Shown: positions 15,453 to 24,280, counted from the first letter of the stretch. The stretch: 64,000 nt of DNA from Actinopolymorpha alba DSM 45243 (GCF_000373925.1 NZ_KB892771.1:1-64000), one strand, 5' to 3'. Numbers and translations are program-made. Notes: generated from the sequence alone by a model not told the origin.

Positions 15453-17795
15453 CTACGGCCGGGAGACCCGGAAGTACTCGAACTCCGAGAGTGCCGGGCC
15501 GAACTTCTCCGTCGTCGCCGGCTGCGATCCATGCGAGACGAGTCCGACCTTCGGTGTGGAGTTGGCCGGCAGGGTCCAGGTCAGACCCCAGGTCCAGTTC
15601 TCACCGTCCGTACTCGACGCGGCCCGGAACCGATGCTCGCCCGTCTTCGGATCCCGGGTGTGCACCAGCCGCAACCAGGTCGTCTCCGCCGGCGCGCCGA
15701 CGAGTCCGCCGCCCCAGGAACGCCTGCCCTGGAACACCGTCTCCTTGCCGAACTCCGCGATCCTCGTCGGCCCCACGGCCACCACGTCGTACCGCAGGAA
15801 ATCGTCGTCGTTGTTGTAGACGATCAGACCGCCCTGCTGGTAGTTGCGTACCGCGTCGACGCCCAGGTCGATGCTGAGCTTGGTCTCCACCGTGTAGTCG
15901 CCCTCGGGCATCGCCCCGCGCAGCAGGAGTCCCGGTTTGCCGTCGCCCACCAGGTCGGCGGTCTGGGTCGGCCAGACCAGCTGGCCGTCCTTCACCTGCG
16001 CGTTGGCGTCCTCCCGCAGCCAGGACCAGCCGGCACCAAGCCCGCCGGTGAACTCGTCGGAGTACGCCGGGTCGACCTTGCCCGGCTTCGGAGCCGGCAC
16101 CGCCTTCGTCACGGGCGTGAAGAGCGGGTTCACCGAGAAGTTGTCCGCCTCGCCAGAACCCTCCGCGAGGAGACCAGCCCGACCCGGGCGATCGAGCCCG
16201 TTGGGCACCTCCAGCGAGACCTCCGCCCACGGGTCGCCGAGCCGCGCGTCGGTGAGGTTCGCGGTCACCTTGGTGCCGCGCGCTTCGAGGGCAAGCACGT
16301 GCCGGGCCGACACGTCGTACCCAGCCGGCAGCGGCACACTCCGCGTGCGCACGTTGGAGCCCAGGGACGCCTCGAGCCGCAGCTCGCGCTTGCCCGCATC
16401 GAGGATCGCGCGTACGCCGGTCCGCTGGTCGACGTACCTCGCGCCCACCCCGACGCTGCCGCTCGCAGTCGTTCGTACGTCGGCCTCGACGCGGACATCG
16501 GCGTCCGACAGCACCTTCTTCGTCACCGCCAGGGCATCGTTACCGGAGAGCCGGGCGAAGCCACCCGAGTCCGAGGCGTCATCCGGCCCCGCGACCGCGA
16601 AGTCACCCGTCAGGGTGCTGAAGTTCGCCGCCGTCGCGTCCGCGTTCTCGAACCGGTCGTCCACCTCCCCGCGCACGATCGGCGCGGGTTGCGGGTCGTC
16701 CGACGCACCGAGTCCCGCGCGGACGATCGGCCAGCCGTCGATCCAGTCCAGCCGGTCGAGGTTCATCGGCCGCATCGTGAAGCCGGGCGAGACGTCCAGC
16801 CATGGGTCGTCGCGGTCGATCGCGTGGTAGGCCATGTACGTCTGGCCACTCACGTCCAGCGCCGCCGAGTGGTGACCGGTGCCGATCCACTTGTTGCCGT
16901 TCGGCGCGATGACCGGCGTGCCACCCGCCCGGCTGGCGAGCAGGGGTACGCCGAGGCGGTCGACGAACGGCCCGAGCGGACTTCTCGAACGCCCGGCAAA
17001 GACGGTGTAGCCCGTGGTGGGCCCGGCGCAACAGTTCGCCGACGAGGCGAAGAGGTAGTACCACCCGTCCTTGTGCATGAGGTACGGGCCCTCATAGCGC
17101 GAGGACGCCACATGCCGGGGTTCCGTCACCGCCCGACGCCCGTCAGGCGACAGCTTCACGACCCAGATCCCCGAGCCGTACCCGCCGTAGTAGAGGTAGA
17201 GCGTGCCGTCGGTGTCGGTGAACAGCGCCGGGTCGATCACCGTGTCGTACCCAGTGCCGACCGGCCGGGCCGGAATGAGCGGCGCGTCAGACGGCGTCCA
17301 GGGGCCGGCCGGAGTAGGTGCGGTCGCGACACCGATCGCCGGGTCGAAGCCCTGAGTGCTGGTGGTCGTGTCGGGGACAGTGAAGTAGAGAAGGTACGTC
17401 CCGTTGACGTAGCGGATGTCGGGCGCCCAGAACCCTGTGGTCGCGGTCGCCCAACTCGGGCGCCGGCCGGCGGGGAAGATGTCGCCGGCGTTCTCCCAGT
17501 GCACGAGATCCGCCGACTTCGCGATCTTGTACGACGATCCGGCCTTCCCCTGCTCGTCGTACGGTCCGCCGGTCGCGTAGGCGTACCAGTTGCCGTCCTT
17601 GCCGCGAATTACGGCGGGGTCGGGAAAATCGATGGAGTAGCCGCGGGTCACCTCGTTGGTGTACGTCGGGCGCGCGGGTGCGGCCGAGCCTGGTGGAGCA
17701 GCCGAGGTCGGTGGGGCGGCGAGCGCCGCCGCGGCGAGTCCGGCCCCAAGGGCACCGAACCCCGCGACGGTACGAATTCGCCGGCGTCTTTGCAT
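15453..17795 (-). CDS. Secreted glycoside hydrolase family 43 protein
   Basis: A 780-residue exported enzyme. A signal peptide spans about residues 1-32 (RRRRIRTVAGFGALGAGLAAA, cleavage near TSAA). The five-bladed GH43 domain covers about 40-345 with the catalytic base Asp in SIDFPDPAVI, the transition-state Asp in WAPDIRYVNG and the acid Glu in RYEGPYLMHKD. Two further beta-sandwich modules follow: about 370-550 and 575-780 (AYSDEFTGGLGAGWSWLRED, GLIVYNNDDDFLRYDVV), the latter like the DUF1349/xylosidase C-terminal fold. It probably removes arabinose or xylose from plant polysaccharide. ATG 17795 has GAGGAG six bases upstream. Regulation may be by a LacI-type site near 17854. Confidence 0.87.
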   Translation of the reverse strand: MQRRRRIRTVAGFGALGAGLAAAALAAPPTSAAPPGSAAPARPTYTNEVTRGYSIDFPDPAVIRGKDGNWYAYATGGPYDEQGKAGSSYKIAKSADLVHWENAGDIFPAGRRPSWATATTGFWAPDIRYVNGTYLLYFTVPDTTTSTQGFDPAIGVATAPTPAGPWTPSDAPLIPARPVGTGYDTVIDPALFTDTDGTLYLYYGGYGSGIWVVKLSPDGRRAVTEPRHVASSRYEGPYLMHKDGWYYLFASSANCCAGPTTGYTVFAGRSRSPLGPFVDRLGVPLLASRAGGTPVIAPNGNKWIGTGHHSAALDVSGQTYMAYHAIDRDDPWLDVSPGFTMRPMNLDRLDWIDGWPIVRAGLGASDDPQPAPIVRGEVDDRFENADATAANFSTLTGDFAVAGPDDASDSGGFARLSGNDALAVTKKVLSDADVRVEADVRTTASGSVGVGARYVDQRTGVRAILDAGKRELRLEASLGSNVRTRSVPLPAGYDVSARHVLALEARGTKVTANLTDARLGDPWAEVSLEVPNGLDRPGRAGLLAEGSGEADNFSVNPLFTPVTKAVPAPKPGKVDPAYSDEFTGGLGAGWSWLREDANAQVKDGQLVWPTQTADLVGDGKPGLLLRGAMPEGDYTVETKLSIDLGVDAVRNYQQGGLIVYNNDDDFLRYDVVAVGPTRIAEFGKETVFQGRRSWGGGLVGAPAETTWLRLVHTRDPKTGEHRFRAASSTDGENWTWGLTWTLPANSTPKVGLVSHGSQPATTEKFGPALSEFEYFRVSRP

Positions 17796-18112
17796 AGCGA
17801 TCTCCTCACGGGAATGCGTACGCAGCCTCGCCGCAGTGTCTATCCGTGATGATCAACGTTGTAAAGACTTGGCACTGGCCGCGTCCGGCCGGCTTCATCG
17901 CGGGCAGCTGATGCGCTAGGCCAGGCGACTCGACAGAGTCACCAGCTCGCTGTATCACCCAGCCCCTGAGTCCGGGCCGCTACGCTTTCCCGGCACAATG
18001 TGTGGCGCCCATCGGCCGTACGAGTGTCCCCCACGAGGTCGCCTCGTTCCGAAACCCTCATGCCCCGTGCCGACGGCCGAAGCCCTACCGTCTCCCCGAA
18101 AGAACTGCCTCC
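17796..18112. other. Intergenic region between GH43 and DUF3800-like genes
   Basis: Divergent upstream region of 317 bases. It holds the GH43 Shine-Dalgarno and, at 17854-17861, a CAACGTTG palindrome within GATCAACGTTGTAAAG that could be a LacI-type operator. Nothing else is recognisable. Confidence 0.4.
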
Positions 18113-18679
18113 ATGTGGCATGCATGGCTCGACGAATCGGAGCCCGGGTCGCCCTGCGCCTCGCCCGCGTACGTTCTGGCCGGCGTGCTGTGTTCACCGG
18201 AAGACGTGGAGCCGGTTCGCGAAGGTATGAAGCTCTTCTTACTTCGAGGCCAGCGGAAACTCCATTGGCGTGACGAGAGCCCCGACCGCCGCCAAAAGAT
18301 CGTTGAAGCCGTCGCCGGATATAGCTGCCTCGAGCACATCCTTGTCGTCCGCGTCGGCAAGCCGGACGAACCATCTGAGCGGCGTCGGCGACTTTGCTTG
18401 GAGCGGATGTTGTATGAGCTGAACCGACTCGAGGTTTGGCATGTCTATCTCGAGGCGCGGGCGAGAGGGCAGAACAAGGCAGACCGGGGCATGCTCGATG
18501 CGCTGCGGGCCCGAAAGATCGTCGGTCACCGACTGCGCATCGACCATGTTCCTGGACCGGCTGATGCTGCCCTGTGGATACCTGACGTGATCTGCGGCGC
18601 CTTCGGGGCGTCTTACACCGGACGCGACGATGCCTTCTGGCAGTCAATCCGAACCAAGGTGGAGGTGCATTCCATCTGA
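18113..18679 (+). CDS. DUF3800-like protein
   Basis: A 188-residue protein starting MWHAWLDESEPGSP, the Asp-Glu-Ser opening of DUF3800 proteins (an RNase H-like fold of unconfirmed function, often near mobile elements and defence genes). Further family-like stretches are YVLAGVLCSPEDVEPVREGM, KLHWRDESPDRRQKIVEAV with conserved acidic residues, and the end LWIPDVICGAFGASYTGRDDAFW. ATG 18113 is chosen because the motif starts there; the frame is open to 18002. No partner gene is adjacent, and flanking regions of 300-400 bases are non-coding. Confidence 0.6.
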   Translation: MWHAWLDESEPGSPCASPAYVLAGVLCSPEDVEPVREGMKLFLLRGQRKLHWRDESPDRRQKIVEAVAGYSCLEHILVVRVGKPDEPSERRRRLCLERMLYELNRLEVWHVYLEARARGQNKADRGMLDALRARKIVGHRLRIDHVPGPADAALWIPDVICGAFGASYTGRDDAFWQSIRTKVEVHSI

Positions 18680-19115
18680 GGATCGAGACGAACCAAGCCC
18701 ATAAAGAGCGCGAAGCCTCAGGCCCTGTCGTCCGGCAGGATCTCCCGAGGCTCGCTTCCAACCCCACCGCGATGGGGCGGCGTCAAGAGCAACCATACAA
18801 CCCAAGCAAGAGACCTACCACGGGTCATGACATGCCTGGCAGACGCGACGCATCGGTTCCACATTGGCGGCAAGGCCGGCGTCAGGGGATCTTGATGCCG
18901 AACAACGCCTCACGCCCTCGTTCCTGGAGCGTCGGCTCCGGCACCAGCGGCTCCCGGCTGTAGTGAACCCTCACAAATGGCACCGTAACGGTCGGTCCGA
19001 GTTCTGTCTTCGGAACCGCTCTCAGGTGCGGCCGACTCGACGCCGTGCCGTGCCGCGCCGCGCCGCGCGACGATGGAAGGCGAACCCATCCGCCACCCCG
19101 GAAGGGGGCGCACCA
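18680..19115. other. Non-coding stretch before gabD-like gene
   Basis: 436 bases with no convincing gene on either strand. The last 20 bases hold the GGAAGGGGG ribosome binding site of the aldehyde dehydrogenase; the rest shows nothing recognisable. Confidence 0.4.
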
Positions 19116-20492
19116 ATGGCTATCGCCACGATCAATCCCGCCACCGGCGAGACGCTGGAGGAGTTCGAACCCTTCTCCCCCGAGGAGATCGACCGCCGGC
19201 TCGGGCTGGCCGACGAGGCGTTCCGCGCGCTCGGGCGTACCTCCTTCGACACCCGTGCGGAGTGGATGCGGGCCGCCGCAGACCTGCTGGACGCCGACAT
19301 CAACGACCTGGCCCGCACCGTCACGACCGAGATGGGCAAGACGCTCCAGAGCGCCCGCGCCGAGATCGCCAAGTGCGCCATGGGTATGCGGTTCTTCGCC
19401 ACGCATGCCCAGCGGTTCCTCGCCGACGAGCCGCTGGACAACCCGGACAGCGTCGGAGCGTCCCGGGCGTACGTCAGCTATCAGCCACTTGGGCCCATCC
19501 TCGCCGTCATGCCCTGGAACTTCCCGGTCTGGCAGGTGATCAGGTTCGCCGCGCCCGCACTGATGGCCGGCAACACCGGCGTACTCAAGCACGCGTCGAA
19601 CGTTCCGCGCACCGCGTTGTACCTCGACCGGCTCTTCACCCGGGCCGGCTTCCCGGAGGGTGCGTTCGCCGCCCTTCTCATCGGATCCACGGACGTGGAG
19701 CAGGTGCTCCTCGACCCACGCATCCGGGCCGCCACCCTCACCGGCAGCGACGCGGCCGGCTCCTCGGTCGGTCTGATCGCCGGGAGCCAGGTGAAGAAGA
19801 CCGTGCTCGAACTCGGCGGCTCCGACCCGTTCGTCGTGATGCCGTCCGCGGATGTCGATCAGGCGGTACGCGTGGGGGTCACCGCACGCTGCCAGAACAA
19901 CGGGCAGAGTTGTATCGCTGCCAAGCGGTTCCTCGTTCACGAGGACTGCTTTGACGAGTTCACCGACCGGTTCGTCGAGCGGATGGCCGACCTGCGGATC
20001 GGTGACCCGATGGCCGACGACACCGACCTCGGCCCGCTTGCCACCGAGGTCGGCCGGGACGGCGTCGAGCAGGTCGTCGCGGACGCGGTCGGCAAGGGCG
20101 CGAAGGTGCTCTGCGGTGGTGAGACTCCCGACCGGCCCGGCTGGTGGTACCCACCGACCGTCATCACGGACGTCACGCCGGCGATGCGGATGTACGACGA
20201 GGAGGTGTTCGGCCCGGTCGCCCAAATACACCGCGTCGGGTCGGTCGAGGACGCGATCGCGCTGGCGAACGCCACGCCGTACGGCCTCGGCTCGAGCGTC
20301 TGGACCCACGATCCCGCCGAGCAGGCGGAATTCGCGCGAAGCATCGAGTCCGGTCAGGTCTTCGTCAACGGCATGGTCGTGTCGTACCCCCAACTGCCCT
20401 TCGGTGGAGTGAAGCGGTCGGGGTACGGCCGCGAGTTGGCCGCGTACGGCATCCGGGAGTTCTGCAACACCAAGACCGTGTGGGCGGCATGA
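19116..20492 (+). CDS. gabD: NAD(P)-dependent succinate-semialdehyde dehydrogenase
   Basis: A 458-residue aldehyde dehydrogenase (usual length about 455-480). It has GPILAVMPWNFPVWQVIRFAA, GVLKHASNVP, FTGSD-like LTGSDAAGSSVG, the general base Glu in KKTVLELGGSDPFVV and the nucleophile Cys in NNGQSCIAAKRFLV, followed by EEVFGPVAQI and PFGGVKRSGYGREL. Such short, single-domain enzymes oxidise succinate semialdehyde to succinate in GABA breakdown, though close relatives accept other aldehydes. The ATG at 19116 is preceded by GGAAGGGGG. The methylglyoxal synthase gene follows about 100 bases downstream on the same strand. Confidence 0.85.
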   Translation: MAIATINPATGETLEEFEPFSPEEIDRRLGLADEAFRALGRTSFDTRAEWMRAAADLLDADINDLARTVTTEMGKTLQSARAEIAKCAMGMRFFATHAQRFLADEPLDNPDSVGASRAYVSYQPLGPILAVMPWNFPVWQVIRFAAPALMAGNTGVLKHASNVPRTALYLDRLFTRAGFPEGAFAALLIGSTDVEQVLLDPRIRAATLTGSDAAGSSVGLIAGSQVKKTVLELGGSDPFVVMPSADVDQAVRVGVTARCQNNGQSCIAAKRFLVHEDCFDEFTDRFVERMADLRIGDPMADDTDLGPLATEVGRDGVEQVVADAVGKGAKVLCGGETPDRPGWWYPPTVITDVTPAMRMYDEEVFGPVAQIHRVGSVEDAIALANATPYGLGSSVWTHDPAEQAEFARSIESGQVFVNGMVVSYPQLPFGGVKRSGYGRELAAYGIREFCNTKTVWAA

Positions 20493-20598
20493 ACACCGGG
20501 AGACGTTCGCCCGCCGGCACGTCGCGGTAACGGCGGTGAAACCGGGGCGGGGAAGCCTGGGATCGCATGAACCGATCCGCACGAACGGGGACCCGTCA

Positions 20599-21054
20599 GT
20601 GAGCGCTGAAACACCCCCTGTCCGCCCAACCGGCCGGGGTATCGCGCTGGTAGCGCACGACACCATGAAGCCCGACATCTGCGAATGGGCGGCGTTCAAC
20701 CGCACGCTTCTCGCAAACCACCGCCTCTATGCGACCGGTACCACCGGCCGACTGCTGGTCGAGCGGCTTGGCCTGCCGGTCACCAGGTTCCGTAGCGGGC
20801 CGCTCGGCGGCGACCAGCAGATCGGCTCCCGGATCGCCGAGGGCGAGATCGACCTCCTGGTCTTCTTCTGGGATCCGCTGTGCCCGCAGCCCCACGAGCC
20901 GGATATCCGCGCGCTGCTGCGGCTCGCGGTCCTCGCGAACATCCCGGTGGCGTGCAACCGCGCGACCGCCGACTTCGTGATCTCCTCACCGCTGATGGCG
21001 GTTCCGGCCACGTCGGGCGAGGCGGGCCAGGCGCTCCCAACCGCTGTGGTCTGA
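20599..21054 (+). CDS. mgsA: Methylglyoxal synthase
   Basis: A 151-residue enzyme that converts dihydroxyacetone phosphate to methylglyoxal and phosphate, a bypass of lower glycolysis. The fold markers are GIALVAHDTMKPDICEWAAFN at the start (His and Asp of the phosphate site), RLYATGTTGRLLVERLGLP, the catalytic Asp in SGPLGGDQQIGSRIAEGEID and FFWDPLCPQPHEPDIRALLRLA. The GTG at 20599 with GGGGAC upstream places the first strand correctly; the frame is open further upstream. The enzyme is usually 130-155 residues, so it is full length. Confidence 0.88.
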   Translation: MSAETPPVRPTGRGIALVAHDTMKPDICEWAAFNRTLLANHRLYATGTTGRLLVERLGLPVTRFRSGPLGGDQQIGSRIAEGEIDLLVFFWDPLCPQPHEPDIRALLRLAVLANIPVACNRATADFVISSPLMAVPATSGEAGQALPTAVV

Positions 21055-21166
21055 CGCCTGGAAAAGGCGGCCGCGTTCAGCGTCCTTGGCCGGCACATCA
21101 ACGCGCTGCAGAACACGCCGACGTCCGCACCCGATATCCGAACGTGCCGGATGTCAGCTCGGTGAG

Positions 21167-21207
21167 AGCGGCGTGGGAGCGGCGTGGGAGCGGCGTGGGA
21201 GCGGCGG
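21167..21207 (+). repeat. 11-bp tandem repeat, 3.7 copies
   Basis: The unit AGCGGCGTGGG repeats at 21167, 21178 and 21189, with a partial fourth copy. It lies in the gap between mgsA and the truncated secreted ORF. Confidence 0.8.
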
Positions 21208-21282
21208 CTGTTTGAGTGGCGCCCGCGCGTTGACCGAGCTCATGCGCACAGACTCGCTGGCTGAGTGAAGAGGAGACGAAGC

Positions 21283-21507
21283 GTGTCGAGCGGATTCCTT
21301 GGCGCAGGGCGAAAGCGTCTGTCCGCGCTGTTGGCAGGGTTGGCGATGGTGGCTGTTGTTCTTGTGTTAGTGCCGGGCGAGAGCAATGCCGCCGTCAAGC
21401 CGGAACCCGCCGGCGGGACAGATGTAGAGACGGTTTCGGCGATGGGTAACAATCTGACAGGCGACCAGGTCACCACGGCCGTCAGTAAGTTTTCACGGTC
21501 TTGCTGA
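21283..21507 (+). pseudogene. Truncated secreted protein (signal peptide and short stub)
   Basis: A 74-codon frame from GTG 21283, preceded by GAGGAG with good spacing. The first 40 residues form a clear signal peptide: charged start, hydrophobic LSALLAGLAMVAVVLVLV, cleavage near ESNAA. Only about 35 residues of mature protein follow before the stop, and the frame then enters a palindrome-rich non-coding stretch. The strong start signals and the abrupt end suggest the 5' remnant of a longer secreted protein cut off by a rearrangement. It could also be a genuine small secreted peptide. No family recognised. Confidence 0.45.
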
Positions 21508-21611
21508 GGTACTGCGGACGTGAGGCCAGTTCGGGTCCTCGTGCACCGGAGGCGTCACCAGGCAAGGCGAATTCAGCGCGTTTCGTGGGGAGACGCCGCG
21601 TGAGGTGGCGA

Positions 21612-21632
21612 CCGTCTCGAATGGCATACACC
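21612..21632 (-). repeat. GTGTAC/GAGAC motif repeat, reverse copy
   Basis: On the minus strand it reads GGTGTATGCCATTCGAGAC plus GG. It matches 21852-21872 in inverted orientation with one mismatch in 21. Confidence 0.6.
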
Positions 21633-21652
21633 CCGGTTGCATCGGATAGTGA

Positions 21653-21669
21653 GAGGCTTATTCAAAACC
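21653..21669 (-). repeat. TTTTGAATAAGC motif repeat, reverse copy
   Basis: On the minus strand it reads GGTTTTGAATAAGCCTC, identical over 17 bases to 63816-63832 and one base different from 21961-21977. Confidence 0.65.
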
Positions 21670-21681
21670 ACCGTGCTGCCG

Positions 21682-21751
21682 AAGTTGATCAACGGTCCCG
21701 AATTCCGGCACCCACGCGGGAGTTCCCGATCCGTGGACCGTTGATCAACTT
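21682..21751. repeat. 17-bp perfect inverted repeat
   Basis: AAGTTGATCAACGGTCC (21682-21698) and its exact reverse complement (21735-21751) flank 36 bases that contain a weaker inner pairing (GAATTCC with GAGTTCC). It could form a large cruciform or hairpin. Confidence 0.75.
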
Positions 21752-21770
21752 TGCCAAGCGGGGCGGCCAT

Positions 21771-21817
21771 GATCGTAAAGGATTTTCGTCGCTATTTGAC
21801 TAAAATCCTTCACGATC
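21771..21817. terminator. AT-rich 16-bp hairpin
   Basis: GATCGTAAAGGATTTT (21771-21786) pairs with AAAATCCTTCACGATC (21802-21817), one mismatch, across 15 bases. Its low GC content stands out from the surroundings. It could terminate transcription, but no intact gene ends directly before it. Confidence 0.5.
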
Positions 21818-21851
21818 TTCGACCGGGACGCCTCAGCTGCCGGATGGGTGA

Positions 21852-21872
21852 GGTGTACGCCATTCGAGACGG
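21852..21872 (+). repeat. GTGTAC/GAGAC motif repeat, forward copy
   Basis: GGTGTACGCCATTCGAGAC plus GG, the inverted partner of 21612-21632. Confidence 0.6.
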
Positions 21873-21960
21873 GCGGAGGAGTGTCGGCAGAGAAGCCGAG
21901 ACATCTCCGCCAAGTCGGCTCCCGCTACCTTCACGATGCCGCGACCTGTCCAGCGCCAGG

Positions 21961-21977
21961 GGTTTTGAATAAGCTTC
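21961..21977 (+). repeat. TTTTGAATAAGC motif repeat, forward copy
   Basis: GGTTTTGAATAAGCTTC, preceded by GCGCCAGG as is the copy at 63816 (GCGCCAGA). A diverged third copy, GGTTTTGAATGAGC, lies at 22038-22051. Confidence 0.6.
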
Positions 21978-22058
21978 TGAGAAACCCTGCCCCTTTTGTC
22001 TCACACATCGCGGTCGAACCTGAAGGCGACGCGACGGGGTTTTGAATGAGCCCCATCT

Positions 22059-23576
22059 CTAGCCGCGGCGGAGGCTGACGAGGAGCAGGAGCAGGGGTAC
22101 GCCGAGAGTCAGCGGCCACGGCAGCCCGAACGTCAGCGGCGCGATACCGACCAGGAGGAAGTCCGGTCCCCGGAACACCTGCCCCACAAAACCGGCCGGC
22201 AGCGCGCCCGCGGGGGTCGAGATCAGTGGGCCCTCGTAGCTCACCGGCTTGCGGGTCGCCGACCGGATCGCCGCGGCCGCGATCGTCGCCGCGAGCGCGG
22301 CCCATCCGACACCGAGGGGCACGTTCGTCGCCAGCCCGAACAACGCCAGCTGCGAGGGTCCCGCGACGGTCGGCGCGGCCACCACACTCCAGACCCCGGC
22401 CGCGGCAAGAAGCGGCACGGTGAACGCCATCCGCAGCGCAAAGTCAGCGACCGGGAAGCCGCGCCGCAGCCCAGCTGACCTGGCCACCGTGTGCAGCCCA
22501 CCGGAGAACGGCCGGACCGCGAGGTAGCCGAGCGCACCCGCCACCAACGGCGTAACCGAGGGGACGCCGAGCCGGTCGACGGCGTACGGCAGGACCAGCA
22601 GACCCACCGCGAGCACCAACCGGTGCGGAGAACGCAGCGACCGCAGTGCTTCCCGGTAGGCGACCGCGACCAGGCCGGTCCACCGTCCACGGCGGGAGCG
22701 GGCCGCACCCAGCAGGCGGAACCTCCGCGCGACCAGCACATCGGCGAGCATCGAGGTGTCCATCGAGGCCGCGGCACCCGAGAGACCGGCCAGGAGTTCG
22801 CCGCCGGCCACCACGTCGCGCCGCTGTACCCGCCCGAGTCCCCTGAACACCGCGACCACCAGGCCGCCAGCGACCACCGACCCGGCCACCGCGGCGACCG
22901 CCAACGGGACCGGCCGGGCCCAGGCCGCCGCGGGTACGTCGACTCCGAGCAGGAACACCGGCACCGCGGTCAGGGCCAGCAGGACCAACGCGTCGCTGAG
23001 GATCGACAGCACCCTTCGGGCGCCCGGCGCACGCTGCGCCACCACCGCACCGGCGACCACCGTGAGACCCAACGCGGCCCCTGCCGCCGCACCAAGTCCC
23101 ACCACATCGGGTCGGGTCGAGGCGAGGAGGACCAGCGTGGCAACCAGGAGGGCGCCCCCGAGCAGCCCGCCCACCAGCAGCGCCCGCACGTGCCGGGCCA
23201 GCAGGCCCCGCCGGTCCACCGGCGTACCCAGAAGGAACGTACTCCCCGCGCGGCTCGTCCACACCGGGCCGAGCGCCATGAGCGCCCGGAGCAGGAGAGC
23301 GAGCACCCCAACACCGAGCGGGAGGGGCACCACGTCGCGGGCGTTGACACAGCTCGCGGTGTCGCAGCGGGAGATCTCGGCCCACAGCCGCACCGCGACA
23401 GCACCAGTCATCGAGCCGAGCATGAGTACGCCGAACACCCAGAGGTACAGGTCTTCGAGCGCATCGCGCAGCGTCCGGTCAGAGTGCGCGCGCCGCCGGG
23501 CTCGGAGTTCCTTGCGCAGCGCGCGAGCACTCGGGACCGCGGCGACCGGCTGAGCCGCACGGACGGGTGCGGTCAT
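22059..23576 (-). CDS. DUF6297-like ABC transporter membrane protein
   Basis: A 505-residue protein with about 10-12 hydrophobic helices, beginning with LYLWVFGVLMLGSMTGAVAVRLW near residue 45. It resembles the actinobacterial DUF6297 group of putative ABC permeases; the exact family assignment is from memory. Its ATG overlaps the ATPase stop by four bases (ATGA), so the two are co-translated and form one transporter. The substrate is unknown. Together with the upstream TetR gene they make a three-gene operon read leftwards. It ends at the palindrome-rich region. Confidence 0.7.
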   Translation of the reverse strand: MTAPVRAAQPVAAVPSARALRKELRARRRAHSDRTLRDALEDLYLWVFGVLMLGSMTGAVAVRLWAEISRCDTASCVNARDVVPLPLGVGVLALLLRALMALGPVWTSRAGSTFLLGTPVDRRGLLARHVRALLVGGLLGGALLVATLVLLASTRPDVVGLGAAAGAALGLTVVAGAVVAQRAPGARRVLSILSDALVLLALTAVPVFLLGVDVPAAAWARPVPLAVAAVAGSVVAGGLVVAVFRGLGRVQRRDVVAGGELLAGLSGAAASMDTSMLADVLVARRFRLLGAARSRRGRWTGLVAVAYREALRSLRSPHRLVLAVGLLVLPYAVDRLGVPSVTPLVAGALGYLAVRPFSGGLHTVARSAGLRRGFPVADFALRMAFTVPLLAAAGVWSVVAAPTVAGPSQLALFGLATNVPLGVGWAALAATIAAAAIRSATRKPVSYEGPLISTPAGALPAGFVGQVFRGPDFLLVGIAPLTFGLPWPLTLGVPLLLLLVSLRRG

Positions 23577-24280
23577 GCGGTGCCATCGATCCGGAGTACG
23601 TCGGTCGCGACCGCGGCGACCAGGTCAGCCGAGTGGCTCGCGAACACCACCGCGACGCCCGCGACCAGGTCGGCGCGGAGCTTCCCGGCGAGCCACGCCC
23701 GGCCGTCCTCGTCCAGGCGTTGTTCGGGTTCGTCGAGCAGCAACAGCCGCCGTGGCCGGACGAACGCCGTCGCGAGGGCGAGCCGGTGCCGCTGCCCAGA
23801 CGACAACGTGCTCGGGAACTGACCGCTCGCGCCCGCGATCCCAAGATCGTCGAGGACCCGGTCGACGGTCTCCTCCACGTCGGGTACGCCATGCGCGCGG
23901 GCCAGCAGATCCAGGTGCTCGGCCACTGTGAGATCGGGGAAGAAGTCGATGTCGTCGAAGACCGTGGCGACCTCGCGGCGTACCCGCGGTGACGTCTCGT
24001 CGTACGCCTCCCCGTCGAAGGTGACGGTGCCGCCGCTGGGCTTCTCGGCGCCGGTCAGGCAGCGCAGCAAGGTGCTCTTGCCGGTGCCGTTGCGCCCGAC
24101 GATCGCCAGGGACGCCCCGGCAGCCACCTCGAACGACACGTCATCGAACACCACGTGCACGCCGTAGGAATGACGGAGCCCGTCGACGCTGAGCAACGGC
24201 CGCTCCACCTGAGGAGACAACGCGGCTGCCACGTCGTCGCTCCCGGGTTGCCGCCGCCGGGGCGGACGGACCCGGGTCAT
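23573..24280 (-). CDS. ABC transporter ATP-binding protein
   Basis: A 235-residue ABC ATPase that powers the adjacent membrane protein. Walker A is VGRNGTGKSTLL near residue 70, the Q loop region is VATVFDDIDFFPDLTVAEHL (Gln replaced by Asp), the signature is LSSGQRHRLALATAF, Walker B is RLLLLDEPEQRLDEDG and the switch His is in FASHSADL. The Walker B neighbourhood 'DEPEQ' and the missing Q-loop Gln are slightly atypical but occur in DUF6297 partners. The ATG at 24280 overlaps the TetR stop as ATGA, and the stop overlaps the permease start in the same way. Confidence 0.85.
   Translation of the reverse strand: MTRVRPPRRRQPGSDDVAAALSPQVERPLLSVDGLRHSYGVHVVFDDVSFEVAAGASLAIVGRNGTGKSTLLRCLTGAEKPSGGTVTFDGEAYDETSPRVRREVATVFDDIDFFPDLTVAEHLDLLARAHGVPDVEETVDRVLDDLGIAGASGQFPSTLSSGQRHRLALATAFVRPRRLLLLDEPEQRLDEDGRAWLAGKLRADLVAGVAVVFASHSADLVAAVATDVLRIDGTA

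Larger units (their letters stand above)
21508..22058. other. Palindrome-rich non-coding region
   Basis: 551 bases with no gene. It holds two large hairpins (21682-21751, 21771-21817), an inverted pair of GTGTAC/GAGAC motifs (21612-21632 and 21852-21872) and three copies of a TTTTGAATAAGC-type motif (21653-21669 reverse, 21961-21977 and 22038-22051). The same motif pair recurs at the right edge of the window. Confidence 0.6.

Noticed and set aside
15435-17849. An 804-codon plus-strand frame opposite the GH43 gene
   Set aside because: Its translation is an Arg/Pro/Gly-rich shadow of the real minus-strand gene, which has signal peptide, catalytic motifs and a ribosome binding site.
18882-20705. 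A 607-codon minus-strand frame opposite gabD
   Set aside because: It has shadow composition with no recognisable domain, and the plus-strand dehydrogenase is complete.
21167-21207. A CRISPR-like array
   Set aside because: The 11-bp units are contiguous with no spacers; it is a simple tandem repeat. No CRISPR array was seen elsewhere.
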